64,000 nt of DNA from Vitis vinifera (lineage: Eukaryota > Streptophyta > Magnoliopsida > Vitales > Vitaceae), in assembly GCF_030704535.1 (NCBI RefSeq), contig NC_081811.1:3178501-3242500 (forward strand). Reading direction: 5' to 3'. Positions 1-13,400 of the stretch are shown one piece after another. The notes under the pieces are model-generated. The model searched no databases. It saw only the letters and a program-made list of their open reading frames with translations, and was not told where the DNA came from. Every line of letters begins with the position of its first letter. Position 1 is the first letter of the stretch. Made by a program: the position numbers and the translations under genes.

Positions 1-490
1 GATCTTAAACAGTCAAAATGAACATTTCAAATATTAGGAAAGGAGTCAAATATGGTTGTGAAAAGGAAAAACCTGAAGTCGAAGACAACCAAAATTTGGA
101 TGACTCCTTTTCTCTCTGTGACTGAAATCCCACCTTCTCGTTCTACTCCCTGAGCTGAGAACTCTCCTCTCAACTCCAAACTCACTCCAGACCAGCCTCT
201 CTTCACTCTCCCCCTCCTCTCTGACTCTCTCTCTCTAGCTAAACTCCTCTAAGCCTTCCCTCCTCCTCAAAATATCTCTAACGGACTCTGAAAAGCACTC
301 CCTACTCCAGCTGCCAGAGACGCTCCTCCATTCACGGCTTCCAGATTCCCATGCAACGTGTCCCCTTTTGATTGGCTTCCCAAACCACTATTATGATTCT
401 CTCATGGCTTCTCAGGTGTTGACACGTGGCTGACCAAGGCTCTTCCACATGGTAAAATTGAGCTGCAAGGTAGGAATGACCTAAAAGGGG
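1..490. other. CT-rich stretch with no recognised gene
   Basis: The first 490 bases contain a CT-rich run (about 110-300) and moderately GC-rich sequence, unlike the very AT-rich repeat that follows. The minus strand reads as a GA-rich leader-like stretch and could be the end of an LTR or a promoter of something left of the window, but I see no reading frame, LTR border or RNA gene to decide it. Confidence 0.3.
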
Positions 491-2275
491 GTCTACACAT
501 GTCTTCGTATATCTTTATCCAATTTAAATAGTTTTTATATATTTATCTTTATCCAATAACTTTTTCCTCCCCTAACCCAAAATATTTATAATGATATTCT
601 TAATAATTTTTTTATTATATATAAAAAAGTCTAATATTACAATAATATATTAAGAGTCCTCGCTCAATTACAATACTTAATTTTTTTCTAAGCAATTAAT
701 TCTCTATTCCTCTGATTTTTTTTTGCTTTTAACTACCATTGGGCAATTACATTTTTAAATACAATTTTCAAAGTACACGTTTATCATAATTATATCTTTA
801 TCCAATTTAAATAGTTTTTATATATTTATCTTTATCCGATAACTTTTTCCTCCCCTAACCTAAAATATTTATAATGATATTCTTAACATTTTTTTTATTA
901 TATATAAAAAAATATAATATTACAATAATATATTAAAAGTCCTCAACTCAATTACAATACTTGTTTTTTTTCTAAGCAATTAATTCTCTATTCTTCCGAT
1001 TTTTTTTTGCTTTTAACTACCATTGGGCAATTACATTTTTAAATACAAATTTCAAAGTACACATTTATCATAATTATATCTTTATCCAATTTAAATAGTT
1101 TTTATATATTTATCTTTATCCAATAACTTTTTCCTCCCCTAACCTAAAATATTTATAATGATATTCTTAACAAATTTTTTTATTATATATAAAAAAATCT
1201 AATATTACAATAATATATTAAGAGTCCTCGCTTCCTTCCAATTTTTTTTTTGCTTTTAACTACCATTGGACAATTACATTTTTAAATACGAATTTCAAAG
1301 TACACGTTTATCATAATCCTGTTAAGAAATATAAAGATATATCTTTATCCAATTTAAATAGTTTTATATATTTATCTCTATCTGGTAATTTTTTCCTCTC
1401 CTAATTTAAAATATTTATAATGATATTCTTAACAATTTCTTTATTGTATATAAGAAAAAATTAATATTATAATAATATATCAACTGTACTCGCTCCATTA
1501 CAATACTTAATTGTTTTCTAAGCAATTAATTCTCTATTCTTCCAATTTTTTTTGCTTTTAACTACCATTGGAGAATTACGTTTTTAAATACAAATTTCAA
1601 AGTATACGGTTTATCATAATCTTGTTAAAAAATACAAAACATGTTCTTTATCCAATTTAAATAGTTTTTATATATTTATCTCTATTTGGTAATTTTTTCC
1701 CCTCCTAATCTAAAATATTTATAATGATATTCTTAACAATTTCTTTATTGTATATAAGAAAATTTTAATATTATAATAATATATCAACCGTCGCTCCATT
1801 ACAATACTTAATTTTTTTCTAAGCAATTAATTCTCCATTCTTCCGATTTTTTTTTTGCTTTTAACTAGCATTGAGCAATTACATTTTTAAATACAAATTT
1901 CAAAGTATATGTTTATCATAATCTTGTTAAGAAATACAAAACATGTCTTGGTATATCTTTATCCACTTTATATAGTTTTTATATATTTATTTCTATTTGA
2001 TAATTTTTTCCTCTTCTAATCTAAAATATTTATAATGATATTCTTAACAATTTCTTTATTGTATATAAGAAAAATCTAATATTATAATAATATATCAAAG
2101 TCCTTGCTCCATTACAATACTTAATTTTTTTCTAAGCAATTAATTATATATTCTTCCAAATTTTCTTTTCTTTTTTTCTTTTAACTACCATTGGACAATT
2201 ACAATTTTAAATACAAATTTCAAAGTACACATTTATCATAATCCTATTAAGAAATACAAAACATGTCATATATGT
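490..2275. repeat. AT-rich tandem repeat, about six units of 264-309 bp
   Basis: The phrase ATCTTTATCCAATTTAAATA recurs, with small changes, near 510, 795, 1078, 1342, 1647 and 1958, each followed by the same blocks (a TTTTTCCTCCCCTAA-like block, a block with AAAATATTTATAATGATATT, and one with CTAAGCAATTAATTC). The period varies from about 264 to 309 bp because the third unit lacks part of the block and later units gain a short stretch (AATACAAAACATGT). It is a local satellite-like array with no coding capacity. The later units are more alike to each other than to the first three, which suggests growth in two steps. Confidence 0.85.
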
Positions 2276-2816
2276 TGTCTCTCATTTTAATATTTGATAT
2301 TAAAATCATATTTATAATAATTGATTAATAACATGAAAAGGATGTATTCTAGAAGTCCTAAAATTCATTATTATCACATAAAATAAATATAAATTTAAAC
2401 TCCAATTTTTGAAAAATGATATTACAAAATTATGATTTAGAGCTACGATTGGATGATAATTTTGCAAAAATTTGTGGAGTAAGAGATAATTATGAGTGTA
2501 AACAACTCGTGGATTTGTATTTGGATTTGGATTCATCATATATTTATATTTTTAGGGTTTTGATAAAACCCTAAAAATATTTTGACTCCGATTTAATTAT
2601 CTTAAATTGGTTGGACCTGAAAATAAATTGAGAAATAGGCAGGAATAGAAAAATACAAGGCAAAGACGAGCTGTCCCAGTGGCGTGGAAAAAACTTCTTA
2701 ACTTCTCTGAATAACTGCCAAATATCACGAAGGCCCCAACAAACATACTATTATTACGCACTTTGCTGTTGCAGAGTCGCACCTAAATTCCTCTCAAATT
2801 CCTGCTTCCTCCACCA
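2276..2816. other. Upstream region of the ATG18a-like gene
   Basis: No gene seen. The last 200 bases become less AT-rich and end in a CT-rich leader just before the ATG at 2817, as expected for a plant 5' UTR. I could not place a convincing TATA box. Confidence 0.4.
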
Positions 2817-5800
2817 ATGGCCACTCTCTCTGCCTTCTCTACTCCTTCTCCTCCATGGCCAAATCCTAACCCTAGCTCTGACCCTAACCCTAACGCTAAG
2901 TCAGACTTGCCTGATCATGAGGAGCGGTCGCAGAGAACCGAACTGGAGGATGTCGATTCGCCGCCGAATTCTCGTCCTACTCAAAACTTTAACCCTAACA
3001 TCCAGGATGGTCGTCTGTCTCCATCGTCGGTTCCGTCTCTTCTCCACATCTCGTTCAACCAAGACTACGGATGCTTCGCGACGGGTACAGATAGGGGGTT
3101 TCGCGTCTATACGTGTGACCCCTTCCGTGAGATATTCCGGCGAGATTTGGACCGCGGCGGGGGGATTGGGGTTGTTGAAATGCGGTTAGTGTCTAATTTG
3201 ATGGCCTTGGTGGGCGGGGGCTCCGACCCTCAGTACCCGCTCAACAAGGTCATGATCTGGGACGATTATGAGAGTCGGTGCATTGGCGAGCTCTCGTTTC
3301 GGTCGGAGGTTCGAGCAGTTCGTCTCCAGTTGGACCGGATTGTGGTGGTGTTGGAGCAGAAGATTTTCGTGTACAATTTCGCGGACTTGAAGCTTTTGCA
3401 TCAGATGGAGACGATTGCGAATCCGAAGGGGCTTTGCGCGGTTTCGCAGGTGGCTGGGTCTATTGTGCTGGTGTGTCCCGGGTTGCAGAAGGGGCAGGTT
3501 AGGGTTGAACACTACGCGTCTAAAAGGACCAAGTTCATCGCGGCCCATGAATCCAGAATTGCGAGTTTTGCGCTCTCAATGGACGGGCAGTTGCTTGCGA
3601 CTGCAAGCTCTAAGGGGACTCTGGTCAGGATTTACAACACAATGGATGGGGTATTGCTCCAAGAGGTACGTAATAGTTTTTCTCATTCAGTGGAAATTCT
3701 GAACTTTTAGTGGATCATATGAAATAGAGCATCAAATTTCTCGTTGAAATGCAATCTCTTGTTGAATATAGCTATGGATTTATGAAATTTGGTTGATTTT
3801 GTGTGTGGAACTTGGTGGTTTGGAAATTTCTTAATTGCATAATTGTGGATGCCCCGTGTATGCCTCTCTTAGCATGCCCTCAAAGCCTAAATGAGATTCT
3901 AGAACTGGGGATTGATATGGTTGAAATTTTAGTCTTCAGAATTATTTTCATTTCATATTATTTTGAATTGACATTGGTGCCTACATTTTGAGGTGTGACA
4001 AAATTATCATCACTCTTAATTGAGCAAATATGTCTTCACATGCATAACCCAGCATGCTGTAATTGCTCATAGATCCTCTGGAAAGATTGGGAAATTTTAC
4101 ATTGCAATTCAATCTGCTGCGCAATTAAGAAACGTTAGGCTCAGTCCTTTGAAGCTGTCAAGCCAAATATGTCAGCTGAATCTGGCCTAAGCTGAACCGG
4201 GAAACCTAAGTGGGTTACAGTGAATTTACTTCTGAGGTGCCAAGTTACCATGTTTGGGAGAGAAAATATGAACTATTTGTTAGTTCCTCTACTCATTTGT
4301 TGACTAATTTTTTTTATAGGTACTTTCCCCTTCTTTGGTCCCCAGTGTGGGACTTGAACTTGGAACCTCCCACAACCCCACCCCAAACCTTTATGCTGTT
4401 GCATTGTCCCTGCTGTACTATTGGGTCAGATTGCTTTTCAAAGCAGGGCCAGGATGGACTTGCGTGAAGCCCTGGATGCAGGCTTGCTGCACTTTGGGCT
4501 TGTCTAAAGAAAGAAATAAAGTAGAACAAATGTGATCTTTAAGTATAAGTAGCCTTAGCTCAGTGGCAACTAAACAGGTTGGATTTTTTTTTATCGTCAT
4601 TTCAATTCCTTACACCTACAATATGAAGTAGGCATTATCTGGTCTCAGGCTGCACATTGTGCTGAGGCATGCCCATACAAAGATGCAGGTAGAGTTATGG
4701 TCTGAAGATTTGGGCTGAGTTTTTGTGTCTTCAGGCCAATTTACAATCACTAAACTCATGCAGAACAATTCATGGAAAAGGAAACAGAGAATCGAGGAGA
4801 GGTTATCACTATACTGCCTGTGTCATTGACCATAGGAGGTTTGTTTTGTTCTATGTTCATTAAACTTTGATGACATTTTTTGTTCTATGTGGAATATCAT
4901 GAAAATGTGGATTTCTAAAGCAAGATGTTAGTCTCCATTTCGAACCATTACCTCTAATGCACTGTATCTGATCATGGTTTTATCACATGTCATCCATGTA
5001 ATGAATCAACTGGGCTTGTCCAGTATTCTTGAGACAATTGATCTACATAATCTGTTGCTTAATTAATTTGGGGAATCTACATAAATCAATTCCTGCATTA
5101 GGAAATGTAAGATTTTTCTTTTTGGTTTTTTTTTGGGGTTTTAAAGATAAGAATGTCTCTACATGCTCCTTCTGGTCTTGCCAAGTGGGGAACTTTTCTT
5201 GTTTCTGCTGGGAATCCAAATTTACAATTATTTTATCCTGAACTACTTGTATTCATGTTTGTTTATGCTTTTGAGTTCATAGCATTGTAGATATATTGCA
5301 AATAACTGGATATCTAATGCAGTTACGAAGGGGTGCTGACAGAGCAGAGATCTATAGTATGGCATTCTCTTCAACTGCACAGTGGCTGGTAGTCTCAAGT
5401 GACAAGGGCACTGTCCATGTTTTCAGCCTTAAGGTTAATTTAGCATCCCCTGGGAATGACAAGTCACGTGGTGCATCTAATTCCAATCTGGCAGTAGCAT
5501 CATCCACCTCATCACTCTCTTTCATCAAGGGTAAGGCACCTTTTCTTCAGTGTATAGTTGTCTCAGTGATATGCAAGTTCTTACCAAATTAGTGATCTTG
5601 TGAAATGAAACTCTCACTTTTTTGTCCCTCAATACTTTTGATTTGTGATTTTCTGTCCCTTGTTTTTTACGCTTTTTTTATGCAATTGTTTTTCTTTGCT
5701 TCCCCTGCATCTGTCATTACTTGTTGCTTACTAGGAAGTAATGATGGAGAGTTGATGAGCAAGACCCCAAGAACAAGATGCATTAGACAATGTCAATGTA

Positions 5801-6609
5801 TTGACTGTTGAAGGCTAATAATAAATTGTGTCTTTGGCTTAGAACTTACTTGAATTCTTACTTACAGGAGTATTGCCCAAGTATTTTAGCTCAGAGTGGT
5901 CAGTGGCTCAGTTTCGCTTGCCTGAAGGTTCTCAATACATTGTTGCTTTTGGTCACCAGAAGAATACTGTGGTAATTCTTGGAATGGATGGAAGGTAAGT
6001 GAGCACCAAGCTCAAAGAGGACAAACTTTATGTAATCCAATATAACTGCTTGTTACTTTGAAATTTTCCTATTGGCATGCTCAATTTTGACTTTTTAGAA
6101 AGTATACACATATATTCACCAGACTATCATCTGGGCTGTGGTTGGAGGGAAGAGTGGCTTCTACTGAACAACAAGCGTTTTTCAAGTTGCTTGTTGATCA
6201 GGAGAGAGCTGCAGACCATACATCACATGCAGTCATCAGTCTTAGTAAGCTATTCATTGTAGAAACATCTCCTTCTTTCTAGCATAGGTTAAAACATTGC
6301 ATCTGGAAGGTTGCATGAGACATTTTCTTTGACCACTATATTTTTATTTCCCTGATTCTTCTTTGCCTGCAACCCATGTTTTTGCCTCTCTCTCTTCCCT
6401 CCATCAGCCCATGTTTCTTTTTCTTTTTTGTTTCACATTCATCATAACGTTTTCTGTTAGAAAAGAAACTGGAAATAAAATTGTTGATATTCACTTGAAT
6501 TTGAATGATTGAATGCAGCTTCTATCGATGTCAGTTCGATGCAGTGAGCGGTGGAGAGATGATTCAGCTGGAGTACCACAACTTCCTTAAACCTGAAAAT
6601 ACTATGTAA
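2817..6609 (+). CDS. ATG18A: ATG18a-like autophagy protein (PROPPIN, WD40 beta-propeller), 424 aa
   Basis: Four exons join in frame: 2817-3665, 5323-5530, 5868-5994 and 6519-6609, all with GT-AG introns, 1275 nt in total. PROPPINs bind phosphatidylinositol 3-phosphate and act with ATG2 in phagophore expansion. The lipid-binding signature L/FRRG is visible as LRRG at about residues 284-287, coded by the first codons of exon 2. WD-like blades can be read, e.g. around [18 protein letters not shown] and [20 protein letters not shown], and the C-terminus ends with the family's short strand around FYRCQFD. The N-terminus (about 70 residues) is proline- and asparagine-rich and low complexity. The first ATG of the long frame is used as the start. 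Intron 1 is long (1657 bp) and carries a SINE-like fragment. The gene looks intact; its closest known relative is Arabidopsis ATG18a, by recognition and not by search. Confidence 0.93.
4310..4600 (-). repeat. SINE-like fragment inside intron 1 of the ATG18a-like gene
   Basis: On the minus strand, GGTTCCAAGTTCAAGTCCC resembles the B box of a tRNA-derived SINE and is followed by a tail that runs into a short A-run at about 4310. On the plus strand near 4555 TAGCTCAGTGGCAA resembles an A box, so two SINE pieces in opposite orientation may be present. Target duplications were not found. Tentative. Confidence 0.3.
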
Positions 6610-8961
6610 TAGGGGCTTGGGTTACTTGTACGTTCTATTTCTGGGCTATGTATATAACATTCCCTTTATGGTTTTTATCTTGCATTTTACCCTTACCTAT
6701 GGATGGCTACACAAATCTATTGTAAGTATCTCAGTGTAGATGGGTCACAATCTATATATACTGATTATAGTCAATATGAAAACAAATTAAAGCAAACTTG
6801 TGTAGCAACTGTCTTCATCCTATTCATAGTTTAATTTCTTCTTTTCTGTGAGATCTGAGTAGTGGCATGTGAGATAACAGCGTGTAAAGTTTCATTCCAG
6901 CCTAGCACACTCTTCTTCAACTTCACCTTATCTTCTCTTCTTCTTCAGTTTTGATTTATTTTTAATTTAATAAAATAATTGTTTAATGTATCATTCAGGG
7001 TTCGGTTGTACATTTTTTTTTTTAAAGAAAAAAATGTTTAAGTGAGGGAATACCAATGGCAGAGTCCTAAAATAGCTAGTGACAAGGCTCAGACTTCAAG
7101 TCCTCTGTGCTTCCCCATGCCTTTTATTTCCCTTTGTATATTGGAAATATAGCCCCCAAAAAATCAAATATTAAATGAGGAAGATAAGAAAGATGACTTA
7201 TCGTAGTAACACAATGTGACAGAAGGAACTAGTAAAATATAAATTTACTAACTAAATAAACTAGATGCCATGTGTCAAAAAAATATTATAGATTTTGAAA
7301 TTGTTTATCAGAGATCTCATTTCAAAAAAAAAATTTTTTTTAAGTTAGTGAATTTCTTCTTTTTTGCATTTTTTTTTCTTTTTTTTTTTTTATAAAAAAA
7401 ATCCCTCATTTTTTGCCCTTGGAACTTCAATCTTGCTTGGTTAGCTTAATTCAATGGTTTAGGGGTCAGAAAGAGGTGGTGACCAACCTGCAAATACCAC
7501 CCAACAATGCAATTATGCAAGAAGAAGGGTCTGAAAGCCTGAAAGCTTGTTTGATGATAAACCCCAAAAAAGCTTTGGAATACAAAGAGTGTTGGGGACA
7601 AGAAATGAGAACGCATCTCAAGATGAAATCTAAGGTCTCCAAATTTGGTGCACTGAAAACTGTGATTTTGACTGACTCACCTCTGACTTTTCTTTCTGCA
7701 GCAGCTTTGCCCCCATCCACCCACCCACCCACATGCCTACCTCCATCGTCACACCCCACACACCCCCCCTCTATACACCATTTTCATCACGCAATCATAG
7801 CTTCTTTTCCTTCCCTGATATCCCACAATCATCAGATTCATCACTCTACCTTGGACCACACACCCCTCCCAAGTAATACAACTTTTTTTTCCCTTTTTAC
7901 CCCTATGAATAGTCAAAGAATTTAATTGTATGTCACAGACTCACAATCAGCCATACAGCTCCAATGTTTCAGAGAGAAAGAAAAAAAAAAAAAAAAAAAG
8001 TACATGGGTGGAGTGTAGCATTGGGCCTCTTACATAGACCATGTGATACTGAGTCATATTTACCTGACCAAATGTATAAAATAATTAACAATCCAGATTC
8101 ACATGGCATATATAGAAATGAAAATGGCCCCATTCATAATGTTCCTCTGAAATTTCATGATACCAATGGTGGGTCAATATCTGACCACTAATTGGGGATT
8201 TAAAACTAATCTTCTGCCATTAATTTACATCTCCAATGAATAAACAACTCTCATTTTATCAAAAAGTTTTATTATATCAACTCGAATAATTAAAATCCAT
8301 CAACTCTAAATTATTTTTTTTTAAAAGAAAAATAATTTGAGTGTATGAAATTATTTTTTTAAATTACAAATTGAATTGGTAATTTACCAATTCATTTCCA
8401 TTATAGTTATGAATAAATCATTTCGTATACCACTAAATAAACCCATGATCTAAGCCTTGATTTAAAAAAAAAAAATTCTAAAGTTGGTAGTGTATACACA
8501 TTCAAATATAATCTATATTTTTTTTTTACTTTGATGCAATTTAAGAAACAATTTTTTTTTTCCAAATATCAAAACTATTTTTATTTTTCATAATCTATAT
8601 TTTAAATTAATTAAGACTTTAATTATAATTATTTTTGAAAGTTGATTCTTCTTTCTTTTTCGCAAAGCTCACAAGAGCATATAATTTGAAAAATAGAAAA
8701 AATAAAAAAGAAGAAGAAAAACAAGGAATGTTCTTAATGAATTTGTGTAGAAAATTATTTTATATTCAATAAAATTTTAAAAATACTAAAATATTTAAAC
8801 TTTGTTTCCAACTTCTAAAAAAAATAAAAGATGTGATTACAACATTGAAAAATGCTTTCTCGATTTCTATTGAAAAAATAGTATGAATTAAATGGTGTCA
8901 AATATATATTTTTATGTATTCTTATTTAATCTAAGTCCATATTTTTTTGTTCAATATTAAG
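6610..8961. other. Intergenic AT-rich DNA without a recognised gene
   Basis: Holds a probable 3' UTR of the ATG18a-like gene, several long A and T runs, and a C-rich simple repeat (CCCACC-like) near 7710-7770. A 170-codon open frame at 7413-7925 translates to low-complexity Pro/His-rich sequence generated by that repeat and is not believable as a gene. Nothing else is seen. Confidence 0.5.
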
Positions 8962-9156
8962 CTACATTACCTTTTCATTGTCCAAAAATTATTGCAAGCA
9001 AGAATAGTATTTACCTGTGCCTTTTCTTCTTCATGAATTCAATGTGAACAGTAGAGAAGTCCTTTCTAAAGGAGCGGGGCAAGTTGATTGAAACAAGAGA
9101 ATCGAGGTGGACAGCAACTACACGAAACACCACTGCATAAGAAGCCAACAAACTAG

Positions 9157-9164
9157 TATATAAA
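9157..9164 (+). promoter_or_regulatory. TATA box of the first GST gene
   Basis: TATATAAA followed by GC sits 150 bases before the start codon and about 30 bases before a CT-rich leader, an ideal plant core promoter position. The duplicate gene has TATATAAC at the same place. Confidence 0.6.
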
Positions 9165-9313
9165 GCCCACCATACCCTCTTCATTTGCAGTACCACCTCA
9201 CCATCCTCCATTCATATTGCCCATTTTCACCCACCTCTTTCTCTCTCTTTTTCTATTTTTTCTCACCTACCCTCCTTCTCTTTCTCTCTGCCTCTCAGTT
9301 TCTCAGTCTTTCA

Positions 9314-10413
9314 ATGGCGCTCAAGCTCCATGGAATTCCCATGTCCACATGCACCACTCGTGTCCTCACCTGTCTCCATGAGAAAGGCTTGGATTTTGAG
9401 CTTGTCCCTGTTAATCTCTTTGCAGGTGAACATAAGCAGCCTCCTTTTCTTGCCAAGAATGTGAGTCTCACTTCCCTCTTTCTTTCTAATCATCCCTCTT
9501 TATTCTCTTTGAAGATTTTACTTTTCTTTGGGGTTGTATAAATTATGATTTTCCTTGGTTTGGGTACATTGTTTTTAGTGTGCAGTCTTGTCGATTTGAT
9601 TTTGGTCTTGGTTTTGTTATACATATATGCAGCCCTTTGGACAGATTCCAGTTCTGGAAGATGGCGATCTCACTCTTTTTGGTAAGTCCTCGGTTTTAAT
9701 CACTTTCCTCATAAAAGCTTGAAATTTGTTGTACTGTACTACCATCAGGATTGACAGTTCCTGAGATTTATTAGCTGCTTGCTTTTGAACAAAATTTTGC
9801 TTTAAAAAATTAAAGGAGTTTTTCTTACAAAATCATGCTATTTAGTACAACATACGAGCTGGGTCTATGATACTATTAAGTATACTATTGCCCCAGCCTT
9901 ACTGAAAATCCCTAGTCGATGAAGTTGGGTTACTGAAATTATGTATATGTACCAGAATCTAGGGCAATAACAGCATATTTGGCCGAGAAATACAAGGAAA
10001 CGGGGTGTGATCTCTTGAGGCACAATGACCTCAAAGAAGCTGCATTGGTGAAGGTGTGGTTGGAGGTTGAATCCCAACAATATCATCCGGCAATATACCA
10101 GATTGTGTACCAGTTCTTCGTGTTGCCTCTACAAGGCAAGACGGCCGATCAGGCCATTATTGATGTAAATCTGGAGAAGTTGGGTAAGGTTCTGGATGTG
10201 TATGAGGCCAGGCTGGGCACCACAAAGTGCCTAGCAGGAGATTTCTACAGCTTGGCTGATCTTCACCACCTTTCTTACACTTACTATTTCATGAAGACGC
10301 CATGGGCTTCCCTCATAAACAGCCGTCCCAATGTGAAGGCATGGTGGGAGGACATTTCCTCAAGGCCAGCTTTCAAGAAAGTGGCTGAAGGCATGACTTT
10401 TGGTGAGAAGTGA
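9314..10413 (+). CDS. Phi-class glutathione S-transferase 1, 217 aa
   Basis: Exons 9314-9460, 9633-9681 and 9956-10413 join in frame (654 nt). Phi GSTs conjugate glutathione to electrophiles or carry flavonoids in the cytosol. The N-terminal thioredoxin-fold domain has the candidate catalytic Ser at residue 11 (PMSTCTTRV), the glutathione-site segment [10 protein letters not shown], and the Glu-Ser pair at residues 66-67 (ESRAI). The C-terminal helical domain has [10 protein letters not shown] and the N-cap motif LADLHHLS. The 49-nt middle exon is the hallmark structure of this family. Gene lies upstream of three more phi GSTs in the same direction. It differs from its copy at 14770 by five residues: Q/H, H/Y, V/A, E/D in the C-terminal domain and L/F in DGDL. 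No defect seen. Confidence 0.95.
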
Positions 10414-12223
10414 TCGGTTTCTGAGCAGTGTGGCTCTATGTTTTGGGGTAATATTAATTGTAGTGGTTGCTGCCTCTTAATTACGTGTATTTAAGTGTGA
10501 GACCACGTAATAATTACTGATTATGTGTTATGATTTGCCCTAAATTAATCAGAAATGTGGAATTATCTGGGGTTTCTCATTGTGGTAATTAATCTGCTTG
10601 CAACCAGTTTTTGAAAGGGTTTGATGCATTTTTACTCCATACTTTGCTTTAGCTAGGGTTATGTTGGTGTCTCTAAGGCATAATGCTTCCATTTTTGAGT
10701 CATTGCATACTCAGATCAAAGTTTTCAAGACTTGTAGAAAATGGGTTTTGGTATTTTCATGAAAGAGAATGAAAGGGCAAATTTCTTCACAAGGCATGTA
10801 GTAAGGGTTTTCCCTTTCAATCAGTCTTTTTCCTGAGAAACAAACAGAATGTATATCATGCCGTGTCATCCACTGTGACAGTTTTCCTCTGAAGAGTTTT
10901 ACTGCAGTACTTCCTATTTATTCCCATTTTTACTTCCCAAACGAGGTAAACACGTACTGTACTGCAGCTCTGGTTATTTTCATCATCCTTGCTTGTCCAA
11001 AGCAGCTTCACTCTTTGAACCTATTTTTATTGTTATATATATATATATATTAGGTCAAATTAATCTTCCAATTTTCTAACTCTAAGCCCTTGCAAAGAGT
11101 TTTTGTAGTATCATATGTATCTACTATCAGTCAAGCAGAAACTGGATAATGTTCTATATACGCTTCAATAATTATGGATCCAGCAAAGGAGATCTTTTGT
11201 TATGCTACGGGTCTCTACTAAAATCTGAGGCTGGAACCCACTTCAATTATTCACTCATTTTGTTCTCATAGAACCTTCAGCCATGTGACCCTCACCCTCC
11301 AACTAACTTTCAACCACATCTACCACCTTTCTTTCCTTTTTATTTTTATTTTTTAGTTTTGACCTAATTCCATCTAACTCTCAAAATGTATTCTAAATCA
11401 TGCATCACAGTCTCAAAATATATGTAGGCCCTTCTCTCTAGATTCTTGATTCTATAGTCTTGTACAACCCAAATTTCTTAGACTCTAGTCTGAATAAGCT
11501 TGATAGACATGATTGTGCTTATTATTTAATAATTTAAGTTTTTCTTATAGTAATTAATAGTTTAATATGATATAATAAAATTTCTTATCTTAATTAATTT
11601 GTAAAATTATCTAGATGAGATAAATAGATAGTCCTAATTTTTAACTCCAAAAATTGATTTTTTTTCTCAATTATAAATTTTCTTAATCCAATGCGAGATT
11701 CAAATATCAAAATAATAGCTAGTTTCATAAGACACTTGATGTATGTGGAAAACCATCAACAATCATGGGTTTGCAAAACAAAGTAATTACTAAATCTAAA
11801 AGAATAAGTACACAATTTTTATCAAAATTTGATACTATCTTCTCCCAAGGGTCTTATGTTGGCACATATTTACACTTGTTTTCATGTTTGAGATGCAACA
11901 CCTTATACCCTTTAGGAAACTCCTCAACTACTTGATAACATATAATCAACCATTATGATTTGATCTCAAATAAGAGTTAAGCGATTGAAAATGTATGTGT
12001 AGTGAGTTTGAAATGAGAATGATAGAGAAATTGAACTTTTTCATTAGACTTTAAATGAAGCCATTAAGGAAGAGATCCACTCCCAAGATTAATTCAAGAT
12101 GGGGATATAAAAATGGTATCTTACCATAATGACGTCATCCATCAAACTTTATATGAAGAAGATAAATCCATTGGTTGAACTCTTTATAGAGGAATAATTG
12201 ACTCTTTATCATTAAACAATATA

Positions 12224-12583
12224 TGTTTGTTTTCAACTTGCAAAGAATCTTATTCTAGTGCTATTAAAAAAATTCTTAAATATTTAAAAAGAATAATTAA
12301 ACTATGTTTGTGATATCATGCATACTAACTTTGATCTAATTAACTAATTAAAAGTGGATTTTCCGTTTGTAAAAGTAATGGAAATGTATTAGTGGTACTT
12401 ATAATGTTTGTTTTCAATCTTACAAAGAATCTTATTTTAGTGCTATTAAAAATATTCTTAAATATTTAAAAAGAATAATTAAACCACGTTTGTGGTATCA
12501 TGCATACTAACTTTGATCTAATTAACTAATTAAAAATGGGTTGTTCCATTTGTAAAAGTAATGGAAACGTATTAGTGGTACTT
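12224..12583. repeat. 181-bp tandem duplication, two copies
   Basis: TGTTTGTTTTCAA opens both units (12224 and 12405) and GTATTAGTGGTACTT closes both. The copies agree over nearly their full length with scattered substitutions. Confidence 0.85.
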
Positions 12584-12599
12584 CTAACTTTCTAGGCCA

Positions 12600-13400
12600 C
12601 TCACTAGGTTTTGACATAGTGATCGAACCTTTGATCAATTGAGTTGTCGTGTGCGATATATTTCATAATGACTAATTGATGCATGGTGGTTTAGACTTAG
12701 TCTTAATTGGTTGAGGACTTGTTGATCAGATGTTAATCGATTAAGGTTCTTGCACCTTAATGATTACCTCCAAGTGTACTTTTATTTAATAGCATGTTTC
12801 TTAGTCCATCGCCTAATCCACTAATTCAGCTAAAAATGTGCCTAAGGGCTAGTTTCACTCTAGAACTCTTATTTAAAACTTTCCAACCTTGAGCAATCAT
12901 TGTAGCAATTTATTGAATGGTTCTCTAGAATACTCTTATTCCCAAACTCGCAAGTCTCATTTAGTCTACCTTAATCTTAGTTTATTTATATATTTGATCC
13001 TGAATTTTGCAAACTAGAAAGCTTACTTTAAGAAATTCACTCTTGTATTCATGAAAGAGTATACTGAAATGTAAGGGATCACTTGAGGGCATTGCAAAGG
13101 CATATTGGAAGCTTAAATATAAGTGTAAAAAAATTAAAAGCAAAATCTTAGCACTAGTGAATGGACCTCAAGCTTAGATTGATGAAAGAGAGAGTGGATA
13201 TAGGAGTTATAGAACCATTATAAGTACTTTATTGCATCACTCTATCCCTATCTCTATTAATTTACTTGCACTATATTAATTTTTATAATTTGCTTTTTAA
13301 TTTTCTAAATTTTGCAAAAGAACTAACACCGAATTCTCCTCCCCTCTTGGGTGTCTTCCTCAAGTGAACTCAACTAATTTGCTTTTCAATTTTCTAAAAT
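12600..13400. mobile_element. Possible solo LTR relic (copia-like)
   Basis: The part near 13170-13270 (a GTGGATATAGGAG-like block, then an ACCATTATAAGTA-like block) resembles the 3' part of copia LTRs common in grapevine. Exact borders and target duplication were not found, so both type and limits are tentative. Old and incomplete. Confidence 0.3.

Larger units (their letters stand above)
8962..10630 (+). repeat. Duplicated unit, copy 1 (GST gene with flanks)
   Basis: The sequence from about 8962 to 10630 recurs at about 14437-16150 with the promoter, all exons, both introns and about 210 bases of 3' flank recognisable. The offset is 5456 bases at the start codon. This is a tandem segmental duplication of a whole GST gene. 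Identity is very high in exons and in intron 1; intron 2 differs by a ~60-base length change. Confidence 0.9.

Noticed and set aside
3186-3548. Minus-strand frame of 120 codons within ATG18a exon 1
   Set aside because: Shadow of a GC-richer coding exon; the plus-strand product is a clear PROPPIN.
7413-7925. 170-codon open frame
   Set aside because: Its sequence becomes Pro/Thr/His low complexity over a simple repeat, there is no family resemblance and no splice or promoter context.
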